Source: an uncultured Paracoccaceae bacterium
GTDB lineage: Bacteria > Pseudomonadota > Alphaproteobacteria > Rhodobacterales > Rhodobacteraceae
Assembly: GCA_947492585.1 (NCBI GenBank)
Contig: CANLND010000008.1
Location: 62,001 to 126,000, forward strand
Length of the DNA stretch: 64,000 nucleotides
Reading direction: 5' to 3'
The position numbers and the translations under genes were made by a program. The notes under the pieces were generated by a model. The model saw only the letters and a program-made list of their open reading frames with translations. It searched no databases and was not told the DNA's origin. Every line of letters begins with the position of its first letter. Within the stretch, counting starts at the first letter, position 1. Positions 18,442 to 27,442 of this stretch are shown here, one piece after another.

Positions 18442-20347
18442 GCGTTGACTGATCAGCGCGGGGCGGCAGCTGTGGCAGATCGCTGTGCAACCCGTGGCTG
18501 GTTTTGTCCCAGAAAAACGGGCAGCTCAGCAATTCGCGCAGCGCTTTGTAGGCGGCCACTGTGCCCAGCGGGAAATAAAACAGCAAGGTGGGCGCACATA
18601 GCGCCAGCCCTGGCTGTTTTATCCGAACGGCGGCCAGCACGGCGACGCAGATCGACACAAATTCGCACCCCATCATCAGCGCGATGAGCAGGCTCATCGC
18701 GCCAGCGGGCAAAGTTGACGCGGCGGGGTGCGCGCCGCCCGCCCAGATCAGCCAATAGGTCCACAGCACCGGCGCCAGTAGAAATTGCCCCACAGCGCCG
18801 ATGAAAAAGGTCTGAAACCCCAGCATCTTGCGCCATCCCAGATCGCGCAGCAATTGGCGCGGGCGTTGCATATGCACCAGATAGGTGATCATAAATCCCT
18901 TCAACCAGCGCGAACGCTGTTTGACCCAGGACCACGGGCGGCAATTGGCCTCTTCGTAGGTTGTGGCGGGCAACATCCGGGTTTCATACCCGGCGCGGTA
19001 CAGGCGGACCCCCAGATCCGCGTCTTCGGTCACATTGTGCGCGTCCCAACCGCCCACCTCTTGCAAAACGGAGCGGCGGATAAACATGGTGGTGCCCCCC
19101 AAGGGCAAGACCAGTCCAAGACGCGACATGGCCGGTAAAACCAGCCGGAACCAGCTGGCATATTCCAATGTAAAACAGCGCGCCAGCCAATTGGCGGTTG
19201 GGTTGTAGTAATCCAAAAACCCCTGAAAACACGCTACATTTTTGTCGGAACTGGCAAAGGCTGATGCAACTTTTTCCAGCTGATCCCCTTGGGGCGCGTC
19301 CTCGGCGTCCCAGACCCCCACCAGATCGCCACGGCAGAAATCCAACGCATAGTTCATCGCGCGGGGTTTGGTTTTGAGACTGCCGCAGGCGGGAACTTCG
19401 ATCACTTTGATCCAGCTGGGCAGCTGCACTGCGCGCACTGCGGCGCGGGTGACGGTATCGTGTTCTTCGAGGACCAGAAACACCTCGAGCAGGCTGCGGG
19501 GGTAAGAGAGCTTGCCAAGGCGGCGCAAGAGATCGCGGCTGATGTCGGCCTCTTTGTACAGGGGGATCATTACGGACAGGCGCGGCAGACGGTTCAGTTT
19601 GTGCGGGTGTGGGGCTGGGATGGGAGAGGGGGCTGTGCGGCCCATTGGCGCGCGCAGGGCATAGACGATCCCGGCCACCCGAAGGCCTGTGAACAGCAGC
19701 AAGGACAGCATCGCCAAAAGGGTCAGCAGCACAAAGGTCACGCCCGGAGCCAGACACAGTCCTGCGACGGGGGACATCAGAACAAGTCCGAGCACCCGAC
19801 AGCGCCGCGGCGACATCAAATTGCGGCAACTGGACGGGTTTGGCGTACGTACGACAGATGCCTGCGCCAGATGCTGGCGCAGATGGCGGGTGATGCCTGC
19901 GCGGATTGCCTCTTCGTCGGCCAGTACAAAACGGATTTTGGGAAAGCTGGCCCCCAGAAGGCGGCGCAGGTGAATGCGTTCTTCGGGGTGGGCAATGGCA
20001 AAGACCACCGTTGTGCCCAACTGCATCCAGGGAACCACGCAATGGGTCAGCCAAAAGGTCGCCGGTTTGCGCGCCATCAGCCGTTTGCTGAGAGGGCGCC
20101 CCTCTAGGTTGACCGTTTGCATTCGGTATTGTTGCGCCAACGCGGTGACCACCGAGGATCGGGTGGCCCAGCCCTCAGAGACAAGGATATCCCCCAAGGA
20201 GGCGCGTTGATGCTGTTGTAACACGAGCGCACGCATCAGGCGGTCGCCGCTGAGCCCGGCATCTTTGACCAGCGTCTCTCCCAACCGCCGTGGATGGGGA
20301 GCAGACGCGCGTGCGCGCAATGCAAGTGTGGTCCAGGCTTCACCCAT
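18431..20347 (-). CDS. Membrane glycosyltransferase family 2 with N-terminal MshEN domain
   Basis: The 638-residue protein fuses two known modules. Residues about 18-155 are a GSPII_E_N/MshEN domain; two tandem LG-x-x-L-V-x-x-G...AL-x-x-Q motifs are visible (LGETLVKDAGLSGDRLMRAL and LGDILVSEGWATRSSVVTAL), the type that binds cyclic di-GMP. After two membrane helices (about 185-235) comes a family 2 glycosyltransferase: SVMIPLYKEADI, VGVWDAEDAP, VTEDADLGVRLYRAG and the processive QRSRWLKG motif. C-terminal membrane helices follow, as in cellulose-synthase-like enzymes. It probably polymerises or exports a surface polysaccharide at the inner membrane. A CtrA-type site lies 62 bp before the ATG. 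Confidence 0.93.
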   Translation of the reverse strand: MGEAWTTLALRARASAPHPRRLGETLVKDAGLSGDRLMRALVLQQHQRASLGDILVSEGWATRSSVVTALAQQYRMQTVNLEGRPLSKRLMARKPATFWLTHCVVPWMQLGTTVVFAIAHPEERIHLRRLLGASFPKIRFVLADEEAIRAGITRHLRQHLAQASVVRTPNPSSCRNLMSPRRCRVLGLVLMSPVAGLCLAPGVTFVLLTLLAMLSLLLFTGLRVAGIVYALRAPMGRTAPSPIPAPHPHKLNRLPRLSVMIPLYKEADISRDLLRRLGKLSYPRSLLEVFLVLEEHDTVTRAAVRAVQLPSWIKVIEVPACGSLKTKPRAMNYALDFCRGDLVGVWDAEDAPQGDQLEKVASAFASSDKNVACFQGFLDYYNPTANWLARCFTLEYASWFRLVLPAMSRLGLVLPLGGTTMFIRRSVLQEVGGWDAHNVTEDADLGVRLYRAGYETRMLPATTYEEANCRPWSWVKQRSRWLKGFMITYLVHMQRPRQLLRDLGWRKMLGFQTFFIGAVGQFLLAPVLWTYWLIWAGGAHPAASTLPAGAMSLLIALMMGCEFVSICVAVLAAVRIKQPGLALCAPTLLFYFPLGTVAAYKALRELLSCPFFWDKTSHGLHSDLPQLPPRADQSTLKV

Positions 20348-20408
20348 GTGGCCCCCCGTGGCAGCAGGATCCTGAGGAGAGTTCGCCTTTAGGGTTTGGT
20401 GAGTTTGA

Positions 20409-20423
20409 TTAACGAAGCCTTAA
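20409..20423 (-). promoter_or_regulatory. Full CtrA-type box before the MshEN-glycosyltransferase gene
   Basis: The sequence TTAACGAAGCCTTAA matches the CtrA consensus TTAA-N7-TTAA exactly. It lies between the glycosyltransferase start (20347) and the carA terminator, 62-76 bp upstream of the glycosyltransferase ATG, a usual distance for control of that gene. Confidence 0.6.
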
Positions 20424-20460
20424 CAAAAAACGCCCCGTAGAGAGATCCTCACGGGGCGTT
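20424..20460 (-). terminator. Rho-independent terminator after carA
   Basis: On the minus strand CGCCCCGT pairs with ACGGGGCG and is followed by TTTTTTG. It is 28 bp beyond the carA stop and immediately upstream (on the minus strand) of the CtrA box of the next gene. Confidence 0.92.
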
Positions 20461-20488
20461 CAGTGATTTTATGCTGCGTTGCCAGCTT

Positions 20489-21652
20489 TTACGCGCTTTT
20501 GCGGGTTTCCATGGCCTCGGCAAAGCGTTCAAACAGGTAATAGCTGTCCTGCGGGCCGGGGCTGGCCTCGGGGTGTTGCTGCACGGAGAACACCGGGCGA
20601 TTCGTCATGGCGATACCGCAGTTGGAGCCGTCAAACAGGGACACATGGGTCTCTTCGACGCCTTCGGGCAGCGATTGTGCATCCACCGCAAAGCCGTGGT
20701 TCATCGAGGTGATTTCAACCTTGCCGCTGGCGTTTTCCTTGACCGGGTGGTTGGCGCCGTGGTGACCGTGGTTCATTTTTACAGTTTTTGCGCCAAGGGC
20801 CAGTGCCAGCATCTGGTGCCCCAAGCAAATGCCAAACATCGGCAACTCGGTTGTGTCCAGAATGGTTTTGATCATCGGCACTGCATATTTGCCGGTGGCT
20901 GCCGGATCGCCGGGACCGTTGGACAGGAACACACCATCCGGATTGTGCGCCAGAACGTCTTCGGCAGTGGCCGAGGCCGGCAGAACGGTGACATCACAGC
21001 CCGCAGAGGCAAGACAGCGCAGGATGTTGCGTTTTGCGCCGTAGTCGATGGCGACGACTTTGTGCTTGGGGGCGTTTTGACGGGGGAAACCATCCGGCCA
21101 GGCCCACCGCATTTCGTCCCATTTATAGCTTTGGGCGCAGGTGACGTCTTTGGCCAGATCCAGACCTTCAAGGCCGGACCAAGCGCGGGCTTTGGCCACC
21201 AGTGCCTCGACGTCGAAGTTGCCGTCGGGATCGTGGGCCAGGGCCGCGTGCGGCGCACCTTGCTGGCGGATTGCGCGAGTCAGGCGGCGGGTGTCCAGTC
21301 CGCCGATGGCGATGCGACCGGTGCGGGTGAGCCAGGTTTTCAGCTCTTCGGTGGCGCGCCAATTGGACGATTGGGTGGGATCCCATTTCACCACCATGCC
21401 AGCGGCAACCGGATCGCCGGTTTCATCGTCGTCGGGGTTAACGCCAACGTTGCCGATGTGGGGAAACGTAAAGGTGACGATCTGACCGGCATAAGACGGG
21501 TCAGTCATGATTTCCTGATATCCTGTGAGGGCGGTGTTAAAGCACAACTCGGCGACGGTTTCACCGGTGGCACCAAATCCGGATCCGTAAAATACGGTCC
21601 CATCTGCGAGCGCCAAGCAGGCTGTGGGCTTGGATTGGGCGGGGAGGGCCAT
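20489..21652 (-). CDS. carA: Carbamoyl-phosphate synthase small (glutaminase) subunit
   Basis: CarA hydrolyses glutamine and passes ammonia to CarB for carbamoyl phosphate, the precursor of arginine and pyrimidines. The 387-residue protein has the N-terminal CarA domain (CLALADGTVFYGSGFGATG, FNTALTGYQEIMTDPSY, GGLDTRRLTRAIR) and the class I amidotransferase domain with FLSNGPGDP, the nucleophile elbow FGICLGHQMLALALG and the late QQHPEASPGPQD containing the His/Glu pair. The ATG at 21652 has GGAG 9 nt upstream. It is divergent from the YqeY gene; carB is not in the window. Confidence 0.97.
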   Translation of the reverse strand: MALPAQSKPTACLALADGTVFYGSGFGATGETVAELCFNTALTGYQEIMTDPSYAGQIVTFTFPHIGNVGVNPDDDETGDPVAAGMVVKWDPTQSSNWRATEELKTWLTRTGRIAIGGLDTRRLTRAIRQQGAPHAALAHDPDGNFDVEALVAKARAWSGLEGLDLAKDVTCAQSYKWDEMRWAWPDGFPRQNAPKHKVVAIDYGAKRNILRCLASAGCDVTVLPASATAEDVLAHNPDGVFLSNGPGDPAATGKYAVPMIKTILDTTELPMFGICLGHQMLALALGAKTVKMNHGHHGANHPVKENASGKVEITSMNHGFAVDAQSLPEGVEETHVSLFDGSNCGIAMTNRPVFSVQQHPEASPGPQDSYYLFERFAEAMETRKSA

Positions 21653-21840
21653 GACACGTGTCTCCAATCTGGGCAAAATTTATGGGTGTCTAAAGGGAGC
21701 GGCGATGGGGGTCAAGCCATCGTCGTTCGTGAAGGCAGGGATAAATGGCCCAATAGTTTGCATGTGCAGCAATCCTTGATGTGTGGGGTGGATTTGGTTA
21801 AAGATCAACGTTCGCAATAGCCCAATCAGGGATGAGAGAA

Positions 21841-22314
21841 ATGGACACGCGTTTACAGGTCAATGAGGCCCTCAAGCAGGCGATGCGCGACAGAGCAACG
21901 TCGCGGCTGGCCACTTTGAGGCTGATCAATGCTGCAATCAAAGACAAAGAGATTGCCGCACGAGTGGATGGTGATGACGCCGGGATCGGCGACGGGGAAA
22001 TCCTTGCTATTCTGGGGAAAATGACCAAACAGCGCAATGAAAGTGCGCGCGCTTATGAAGAGGGGGGACGATTGGATCTGGCCGAGCGCGAGCGCGACGA
22101 GATTGCGATCATCGAAGAGTTCCTACCACAACAGCTGAACGACACTGAGGTCGCTGACGCGGTCCGCGCCGCGGTTGTTGAGGCGGGCGCCGAATCAATC
22201 CGCGACATGGGCAAGGTGATGGGTGTTCTAAAAACCAAATACACCGGTCAGATGGATTTCGGCAAAGTCGGCCCGCTGGTCAAAGACCAGCTGTGCAACG
22301 CCGGAGACTGCTAG
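21841..22314 (+). CDS. GatB/YqeY domain protein
   Basis: The 157-residue protein is a stand-alone YqeY domain, the tRNA-binding tail module also found at the end of GatB. Visible landmarks are the helical N-terminus (ALKQAMRDRATSRLATLRLINAAIKDKE), the IEEFLPQQL motif and GAESIRDMGKVMGVLK. In bacteria it is often encoded next to carA or the dnaG/rpoD locus; here it is divergent from carA across about 190 bp, which fits. The role is not established. The ATG at 21841 follows GAGAGA; an upstream in-frame ATG at 21832 is less likely. It ends at a strong terminator. Confidence 0.93.
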   Translation: MDTRLQVNEALKQAMRDRATSRLATLRLINAAIKDKEIAARVDGDDAGIGDGEILAILGKMTKQRNESARAYEEGGRLDLAERERDEIAIIEEFLPQQLNDTEVADAVRAAVVEAGAESIRDMGKVMGVLKTKYTGQMDFGKVGPLVKDQLCNAGDC

Positions 22315-22348
22315 GTTTGCGGTGACGACCGCATGACGACGATTGAAA

Positions 22349-22374
22349 CCCCGCTGTCTGGCGGGGTTTTTTTT
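22349..22374 (+). terminator. Rho-independent terminator after the YqeY gene
   Basis: CCCCGC and GCGGGG pair around TGTCTG and run into eight T residues. It ends 5 bp before the convergent DUF2244 stop codon. Confidence 0.95.
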
Positions 22375-22378
22375 GGAC

Positions 22379-22858
22379 TTAAGTTTGCTGAAAGGCGTCG
22401 CACAGTTCTGCATAAAGTGTTGTGCGCTCTTCAGGGGTGAGAAACGCGCCGATTTCGACATCGCGGCCATTGCCCCGAAGGATGATATAATTGGGGATCC
22501 GCCCGCCGGAGGCCAGGAGATGGACCGTGACCCAATAGCGGTTGCAGTGCCAGTCCTGGCGGCTTTGATCGGGATTCAACCGGTCGAGATGTGCATGTGT
22601 TGGGTCCAAGGTCAGAATTTCGAGCCGCTGATGATCGTGTCGATTGCGATCCAGCGCCCATTTCAGACCCAAAAGCGCGAGCAGTAAAAAGGGCAGCAGC
22701 CCCCACAACAGGGAGGATCCCAGAACCATCAGCAGCGGCACTGCAAGCATCAGGGCGGCAAAGCTCAGGACCCGCACATACCCGGGTGCGTCCAGGGACT
22801 GATGTGGCCAGAGTTGTAATTCGGTTTCGGTGGAATGGGTGGTCCAGGTGTAGGGCAT
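22379..22858 (-). CDS. DUF2244 integral membrane protein
   Basis: The 159-residue protein has a short polar N-terminus (MPYTWTTHSTETELQLWPHQ), two close transmembrane helices (about residues 30-70) and a C-terminal cytoplasmic-type domain with HCNRYWVTVHLL and PNYIILRGNGRDVEIGAFLTPEER. This is the DUF2244 pattern common in alphaproteobacteria, with no known function. The start at 22858 matches family length; the ORF is open to 22918. It is convergent with the YqeY gene and downstream of ctaD on the same strand, beyond the ctaD terminator. Confidence 0.88.
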   Translation of the reverse strand: MPYTWTTHSTETELQLWPHQSLDAPGYVRVLSFAALMLAVPLLMVLGSSLLWGLLPFLLLALLGLKWALDRNRHDHQRLEILTLDPTHAHLDRLNPDQSRQDWHCNRYWVTVHLLASGGRIPNYIILRGNGRDVEIGAFLTPEERTTLYAELCDAFQQT

Positions 22859-22914
22859 CGTGGGCTCGTCGGCTGTGTCGGGCCATAAGAGGGTGCCGTG
22901 TTGTGGTGACGACG

Positions 22915-22984
22915 GCAAGGGGGGCGCTGCCCCTCTTGGCCTTTGGCCAATTTACCCCGGGGTATTTGCAGCCAAAAAGAAGCG
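22915..22984 (-). repeat. Dispersed bipartite intergenic element, copy 2
   Basis: Read on the minus strand it starts CGCTTCTTTTTGGCTGCAAA, continues TACCCCGGGG, and ends with a GGGGCAGCGCCCC hairpin. It is beyond the ctaD terminator and upstream of the DUF2244 gene. It shares core and layout with copies at 15237, 41243 and 53656. Confidence 0.85.
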
Positions 22985-23015
22985 GGGCGGCGTGATGTCT
23001 GACCCTTGAAATTGA

Positions 23016-23047
23016 AAAAGGCCCCGGAGTTTCCTCCGAGGCCTTTA
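23016..23047 (-). terminator. Rho-independent terminator after ctaD
   Basis: On the minus strand AAAGGCCTCGGAG and CTCCGGGGCCTTT pair around GAAA (one mismatch), followed by TTC. It lies 17 bp past the ctaD stop. Confidence 0.9.
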
Positions 23048-23063
23048 TTTGTTTCAACACATC

Positions 23064-24737
23064 TTAGTGTGAGTGGGAGCGATCCCAGTCTTCCTGCTTG
23101 GGCAGGGTTTCAAAGGTGTGCTCAGGCGGTGGAGAGGGCAGGGTCCACTCCAGTGTGTCCGCATATTCGTTCCAGTAGTTGTTCTGGGTGATGCGGGCGC
23201 CGCGCAGCAGCGAGTAGATCACAACACCAAAGAACAGCAGAAGCGAGGCAAAGGACAGGAACGCGCCGTAGGACGAGATCTTGTTCCAGTACGCGAAGCC
23301 TTCGGGGTAATCGATGTAACGACGGGGCATGCCCTGACGGCCCAGGAAGTGCTGGGGGAAGAAGGTCAGGTTGGCACCGATGAAGAACATCCAGAAGTGA
23401 ATCTGGGCGCCCAGCTCGTTGTACTGACGACCTGTCATTTTACCGAAGTAGAAGTACACGCCCGAGAAGATCGCAAAGACAGCACCCAGAGACATCACGT
23501 AGTGGAAGTGGGCCACAACGTAGTAGGTGTCATGATATGCACGGTCCACAGAGGCCTGCGACAGAACCACACCGGTCACGCCACCAACGGTGAACAGGAA
23601 CAGGAAGCCGAACGCAAACATCATTGGGGCTTTGAATTCAATGGAACCACCCCACATGGTGGCAATCCAAGAGAAGACTTTTACACCTGTTGGAACCGCG
23701 ATGACCATGGTGGCCAGCATGAAGTAGGCCTGTTGGTTCAGCGACATGCCGACAGTGTACATGTGGTGCGCCCACACGACGAAGCCCAGAACACCAATGG
23801 CGATGATCGCCCAGACCATCGGCAGGTAACCAAACACGGGCTTGCGCGAGAAAGTCGCGATCACGTGTGAGATGATACCAAAGCCGGGCAGGATCACGAT
23901 GTACACTTCCGGGTGGCCAAAGAACCACAGGATGTGCTGGTACAGGATCGGGTCGCCGCCGCCTGCAGGGTCAAAGAAGGTGAAACCGAAGTTCCGGTCC
24001 ATCAAGAGCATGGTGATCGCGCCGGCCAGAACGGGCAGGGACAGAAGGATCAGCCATGAGGTGACAAAGATTGACCAGGAGAACAGTGGCACCTTGAACA
24101 GTGTCATGCCGGGGGCACGCATGTTCAGGAAGGTGGTGATCATGTTGATCGCACCCAAGATCGACGAGGCACCCGACACGTGGACGGCAAAGATTGCCAG
24201 ATCCATCGAGTAGCCGCCTTCGTTGGTCGACAGAGGGGGGTACAGAACCCAGCCCACGCCGGACCCGGCCTGATCATTTCCGCCAGGGGCCAGAACAGAG
24301 GCAACAGCCAGCGATGTGCCTGCAACATACATCCAGAAGGACAGGTTGTTCATGCGGGGGAATGCCATATCGGGCGCGCCGATTTGCAAAGGCATGAAGT
24401 AGTTGCCGAAACCGCCAAACAGCGCTGGAATAACCACAAAGAACATCATCAAGATGCCGTGGCCCGTGATCAGCACGTTCCAGAGGTGGCCGTTTGGTGT
24501 ACATTCACCAACCGCGGCAGCCGTCAGACGCGCGCCTTCCATACACATGTATTGAACGCCGGGATCCATCAGTTCCAACCGCATGTAAACGGTGAACATA
24601 ACAGAGATGAGACCAACAATCGCCGAAACGATCAGGTAGAGAATGCCGATATCCTTATGGTTCGTGCTCATGAACCAGCGCGTAAAAAAGCTGCGCTCGT
24701 CTTCGTGGCCGTGACCATGAATGGCTGCATCTGCCAT
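23064..24737 (-). CDS. ctaD: Cytochrome c oxidase (aa3-type) subunit I
   Basis: This is the catalytic subunit of the proton-pumping aa3 oxidase in the inner membrane, carrying heme a and the heme a3/CuB site. The 557 residues contain about twelve helices with the heme and copper ligands in place: [14 protein letters not shown] (heme a His), [18 protein letters not shown]-type CuB loop ([18 protein letters not shown]), WAHHMYTVG (two CuB histidines) and [18 protein letters not shown] (a3 and a histidines). The C-terminus ends in a His-rich tail. It is a single-gene unit here, with other cta genes outside the window. A perfect FnrL-type box lies about 110 bp upstream, suggesting oxygen control. 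Confidence 0.98.
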   Translation of the reverse strand: MADAAIHGHGHEDERSFFTRWFMSTNHKDIGILYLIVSAIVGLISVMFTVYMRLELMDPGVQYMCMEGARLTAAAVGECTPNGHLWNVLITGHGILMMFFVVIPALFGGFGNYFMPLQIGAPDMAFPRMNNLSFWMYVAGTSLAVASVLAPGGNDQAGSGVGWVLYPPLSTNEGGYSMDLAIFAVHVSGASSILGAINMITTFLNMRAPGMTLFKVPLFSWSIFVTSWLILLSLPVLAGAITMLLMDRNFGFTFFDPAGGGDPILYQHILWFFGHPEVYIVILPGFGIISHVIATFSRKPVFGYLPMVWAIIAIGVLGFVVWAHHMYTVGMSLNQQAYFMLATMVIAVPTGVKVFSWIATMWGGSIEFKAPMMFAFGFLFLFTVGGVTGVVLSQASVDRAYHDTYYVVAHFHYVMSLGAVFAIFSGVYFYFGKMTGRQYNELGAQIHFWMFFIGANLTFFPQHFLGRQGMPRRYIDYPEGFAYWNKISSYGAFLSFASLLLFFGVVIYSLLRGARITQNNYWNEYADTLEWTLPSPPPEHTFETLPKQEDWDRSHSH

Positions 24738-24846
24738 CGTAGGGTGCCTCCTGTTGCATAATGTTAGGCCACAGGAACAGTTCCTGAGCGGCCAAGACTC
24801 AAGAGTGGGTTTTAGAGCGCCGTGCGGGCGCCTTCAATGGTCGAGT

Positions 24847-24860
24847 TTGATCTGAATCAA
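24847..24860. promoter_or_regulatory. FnrL/FNR-type site between ctaD and the HIT gene
   Basis: TTGATCTGAATCAA matches the FNR/FnrL consensus TTGAT-N4-ATCAA with no mismatch. It is 109 bp from both the ctaD start (24737) and the HIT-protein start (24970), so either or both could be controlled. In Rhodobacter relatives FnrL switches respiratory genes at low oxygen. Confidence 0.7.
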
Positions 24861-24969
24861 GAATAATTGACGCAGGTCAGAGCTTTTGGCTTTGGCGCAA
24901 CATCCGGCTTGACCAGAGGCCCGGGTGTAAACAAAAGCTTTAGGGCACAGCATTTCAAGGGAGCAGATC

Positions 24970-25392
24970 ATGACGACTTATGATTCAGATAACATTTTTG
25001 CCAAACTTCTGCGTCAGGAGATCCCCGCCGAGGTGATCTATGAGGACGCGGCGACCCTGGCGTTCATGGATATCATGCCGCGCAGCGATGGTCATTGTCT
25101 GGTGATCCCCAAGACGCCGTGTCGCAATCTTTTGGATGCGTCACCTGAACAGGTGGCGGCAGTGGCCGGGGTGGCGCAGAAACTGGCGGTGGCTGCAAAA
25201 ACCGCCTTTGAGGCCGATGGCGTAACCGTTCAGCAGTTCAACGAGGCCGCGGGCGGACAAGAGGTGTTCCACCTGCACGTCCATGTGTTGCCCCGTCACA
25301 CCGGGGTGGCGTTGCGTGCGGCGGGCCAGATGGGCGATATGGACGAGATCAAAGCCAACGCCGCCAAACTCCGCGCAGCTTTGGCGGGATAG
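24970..25392 (+). CDS. HIT-family nucleotide-binding hydrolase
   Basis: The 140-residue protein has the histidine-triad motif as FHLHVHVLPRH, with the upstream signatures NIFAKLLRQEIPAEVIYED, FMDIMPRSDGHCLVIPK and VQQFNEAAGGQEV. The HIT family cleaves nucleoside phosphoramidates such as AMP-lysine or AMP-N bonds in the cytoplasm (Hint branch). It is divergent from ctaD and shares an intergenic region with a perfect FnrL box. The start at 24970 follows AAGGGAG. The physiological substrate is unknown. Confidence 0.95.
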   Translation: MTTYDSDNIFAKLLRQEIPAEVIYEDAATLAFMDIMPRSDGHCLVIPKTPCRNLLDASPEQVAAVAGVAQKLAVAAKTAFEADGVTVQQFNEAAGGQEVFHLHVHVLPRHTGVALRAAGQMGDMDEIKANAAKLRAALAG

Positions 25393-25466
25393 CGACAGGT
25401 CAAAGGCGACGATGGGGTGGGCAACACGCGTCGTCGCGGGGCGGTTTTTAGAAAACACGCGTTGGC

Positions 25467-26357
25467 CTATTTTAAATGTTTGAACCGGGCGGCCATGAAA
25501 TCAATAAAACGTCGCACCCGTGCCGACAGGTGGCGGGTGGGGGGGTAGACCGCATTGATCGCGAGCTTGGTCGCCATATAGTCGGGCAAGAGCGGTATCA
25601 GTCGCCCGGTTCTGATATCATCATCCACCATGTAGCGCAGGGTTAGCAGGAGGCCTTGCCCTTTGAGGGCCAAGGTCCGCGCGCCGCTTGCGCTGTTGAT
25701 CTTGAGACGTCCTTCGACGCGATAGGTCGCGGGCTGGCCATCGACCAGAAACGTCCATTTGTTTTCGGCTTTGAAGTTGGTATCGACGATGCAGGCGTGC
25801 TGATCCAGATCGCTGGGGGTGTTTAAATCGGGTGCGTTTGCGATGTAGTCCGGGCTGGCGCACAGCACAACGGGAACCATTCCGATCTGGCGGGCCAGCA
25901 ACGACGAATCCTCAAGGCTGCCGATCCGAATGGCCACGTCGACCCCATCCTCCACAAGGTTGATATAGTGGTCGGTTAAATCAAGCGTCGCTGAAATCTC
26001 GGGATGCTCGGCAGAGAAATCGGCCAGAGCCTCAACCAGATATTTGCCTCCGAAACAATGGGGCGCGGTCAGACGCAGCTGCCCGCGCGGAGCGCAATGA
26101 TCCTGACGCACGTCCGCTTTGAGTTCATCAAAATCGTCGACCAGACGCGCGCAGCGCTCATAGAACGCGGCTCCAGTTTCGGTCATGGTCACTCGCCGTG
26201 TGGAGCGATGGAACAGTTGCGCGCCAAGTTCGCTTTCGAGTGCGCGTATGTATTTGCTGGCCAATTGGGGGGTCATGTCCAGCCGTTCGGCCGCCGCCGT
26301 GAACGAGCCAGTGTCGGCCACCTTTAGGTAAGTCTTGAGCAGATCGATACGGTCCAT
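25467..26357 (-). CDS. LysR-type regulator divergent from the yceI-azoR operon
   Basis: The 296-residue protein has a LysR HTH (GSFTAAAERLDMTPQLASKYIRALESELGAQLFHRSTR) followed by a substrate-binding fold of the AaeR/DsdC-like group (GQLRLTAPHCFGGKYLVEAL, VDVAIRIGSLEDSSLLARQIG). I start at MDRIDLLKTY (26357), as usual for this subgroup; an in-frame ATG at 26369 is the alternative, and neither has a clear ribosome site. It is divergent from the yceI-azoR-DJ1-SRPBCC-dioxygenase genes across about 450 bp. Its probable role is to sense an aromatic or electrophilic compound and switch that operon, inferred from position. Confidence 0.9.
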   Translation of the reverse strand: MDRIDLLKTYLKVADTGSFTAAAERLDMTPQLASKYIRALESELGAQLFHRSTRRVTMTETGAAFYERCARLVDDFDELKADVRQDHCAPRGQLRLTAPHCFGGKYLVEALADFSAEHPEISATLDLTDHYINLVEDGVDVAIRIGSLEDSSLLARQIGMVPVVLCASPDYIANAPDLNTPSDLDQHACIVDTNFKAENKWTFLVDGQPATYRVEGRLKINSASGARTLALKGQGLLLTLRYMVDDDIRTGRLIPLLPDYMATKLAINAVYPPTRHLSARVRRFIDFMAARFKHLK

Positions 26358-26466
26358 GATTTTAGCCATATCAGCGATAATGATTCAACGAAAGCCCGCT
26401 TAATAAATAAATCAAACAGGTATAGTTCGATCTTAGTTGAAAACCAACAGATATCTGAGCGGGTTG

Positions 26467-26483
26467 ATGAGTATATATCTCAT
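26467..26483. promoter_or_regulatory. Inverted repeat, possible LysR operator
   Basis: ATGAG-TATATAT-CTCAT is a perfect 5-bp inverted repeat with a 7-bp A/T spacer, between the LysR gene and yceI, within an unusually AT-rich stretch (26370-26500). LysR proteins bind such interrupted dyads. No experimental support. Confidence 0.35.
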
Positions 26484-26810
26484 AATTGTCACTCATATTA
26501 CGCCCATGGTTATGGACGTTTTCCGTGGGCACGCACGCACCATAGGTTGGTCGCCCCGCGGGGGCAGCTGCTGCGATGGGTCTTGCGGTTTTGCCCTCTC
26601 TCTGTGTTGCACCAAGGCGTTCGGGCAGCCCCGGCGCTGTCCTCGCCGCCCACTATCGCCTACGCGCTTGCAGCGCTTTTGGGTCTGTACCTTGTTGCTG
26701 CCAAACCGCCCCCAAAATCCCCGCGTAGCCGTGGCCGGTCTTCCGGCCATCGTACTGGTCCTGCGCAATTTTTCACCACTTTCCCCAACCTCCTACTGAA
26801 AGGAATAAAT
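26484..26810. other. Non-coding stretch between the LysR gene and yceI
   Basis: The 327 bp before yceI are GC-rich and open in several frames, but no frame gives a recognisable protein. The in-frame extension of yceI back to 26547 is judged chance. It may hold the leader of the yceI operon. GCCCATGG and CCGTGGGC at 26501-26530 could form an imperfect hairpin. Confidence 0.4.
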
Positions 26811-27395
26811 ATGTCTCTCTTGTCACGCACGGCGCTTGCCACCGCACTGTTCATCGCGACCGCTCCGGTCGTCCATGCGGCCAATGTCTATACCGTCGAC
26901 GAAGACCACACATGGGTCACATTCAGCATCAGCCACGCCGGATGGGCCAACGCGCGAGGTCTGTTCCGCAAGGTTTCGGGCAATCTCACGTTTGACCAAC
27001 AGGATGTCACCAACAGCTCTGTGTCCGTGGTCATTGCCTCCGAAAGCCTCGACACCAATTCAGAGCAACGCGACCGCGACATGGGCGGGGCGGAGTTTCT
27101 GAACAGCGTGGAGTTTCCCGAAATTACATTTGACAGCACCCGGATTGAGCAGACGGGGGAGCGGACGGCGATTGTCTATGGTGATCTGACCATGATCGGG
27201 GTGAGCCGCGAAGTCGCGCTGGATGTGGTTTGGAACAATGAAATGCCGCTGCCCTGGGACGCGACAACCATCAAAACCGGCTTTTCCGCGACCGGGTCCA
27301 TCGACGGTACTGATTTCGGAATGGACCAGTTGGTGGCCTTTGGGCTTGGTCCGAAAATCGATGTGGAGATCGATCTGGAAGCGCAGCGTCAATGA
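26811..27395 (+). CDS. Secreted YceI-family protein
   Basis: The 194-residue protein has a signal peptide (residues 1-23, ending VVHAA) and a YceI lipocalin-like beta barrel: YTVDEDHTWVTFSISHAGW at the start, the ESLDTNSEQRDRDM segment, FLNSVEFPEITFDSTRIEQ, and GDLTMIGVSREVALDVVW. YceI proteins bind long isoprenoid lipids such as polyprenyl or quinone-like molecules in the periplasm. The ATG at 26811 has AAAGGA 6 nt upstream. It is the first gene of a five-gene row (47 bp before azoR) behind a LysR regulator. Confidence 0.93.
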   Translation: MSLLSRTALATALFIATAPVVHAANVYTVDEDHTWVTFSISHAGWANARGLFRKVSGNLTFDQQDVTNSSVSVVIASESLDTNSEQRDRDMGGAEFLNSVEFPEITFDSTRIEQTGERTAIVYGDLTMIGVSREVALDVVWNNEMPLPWDATTIKTGFSATGSIDGTDFGMDQLVAFGLGPKIDVEIDLEAQRQ

Positions 27396-27442
27396 CGCTG
27401 CCCGCGTCGGAACAGGAACTCATTCAAAGGAACCGTAATAAA

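Noticed and set aside
26547-26810. Extension of the yceI frame or a separate upstream gene
   Set aside because: No ribosome site, no recognisable protein; the yceI signal peptide and AAAGGA fix the start at 26811.
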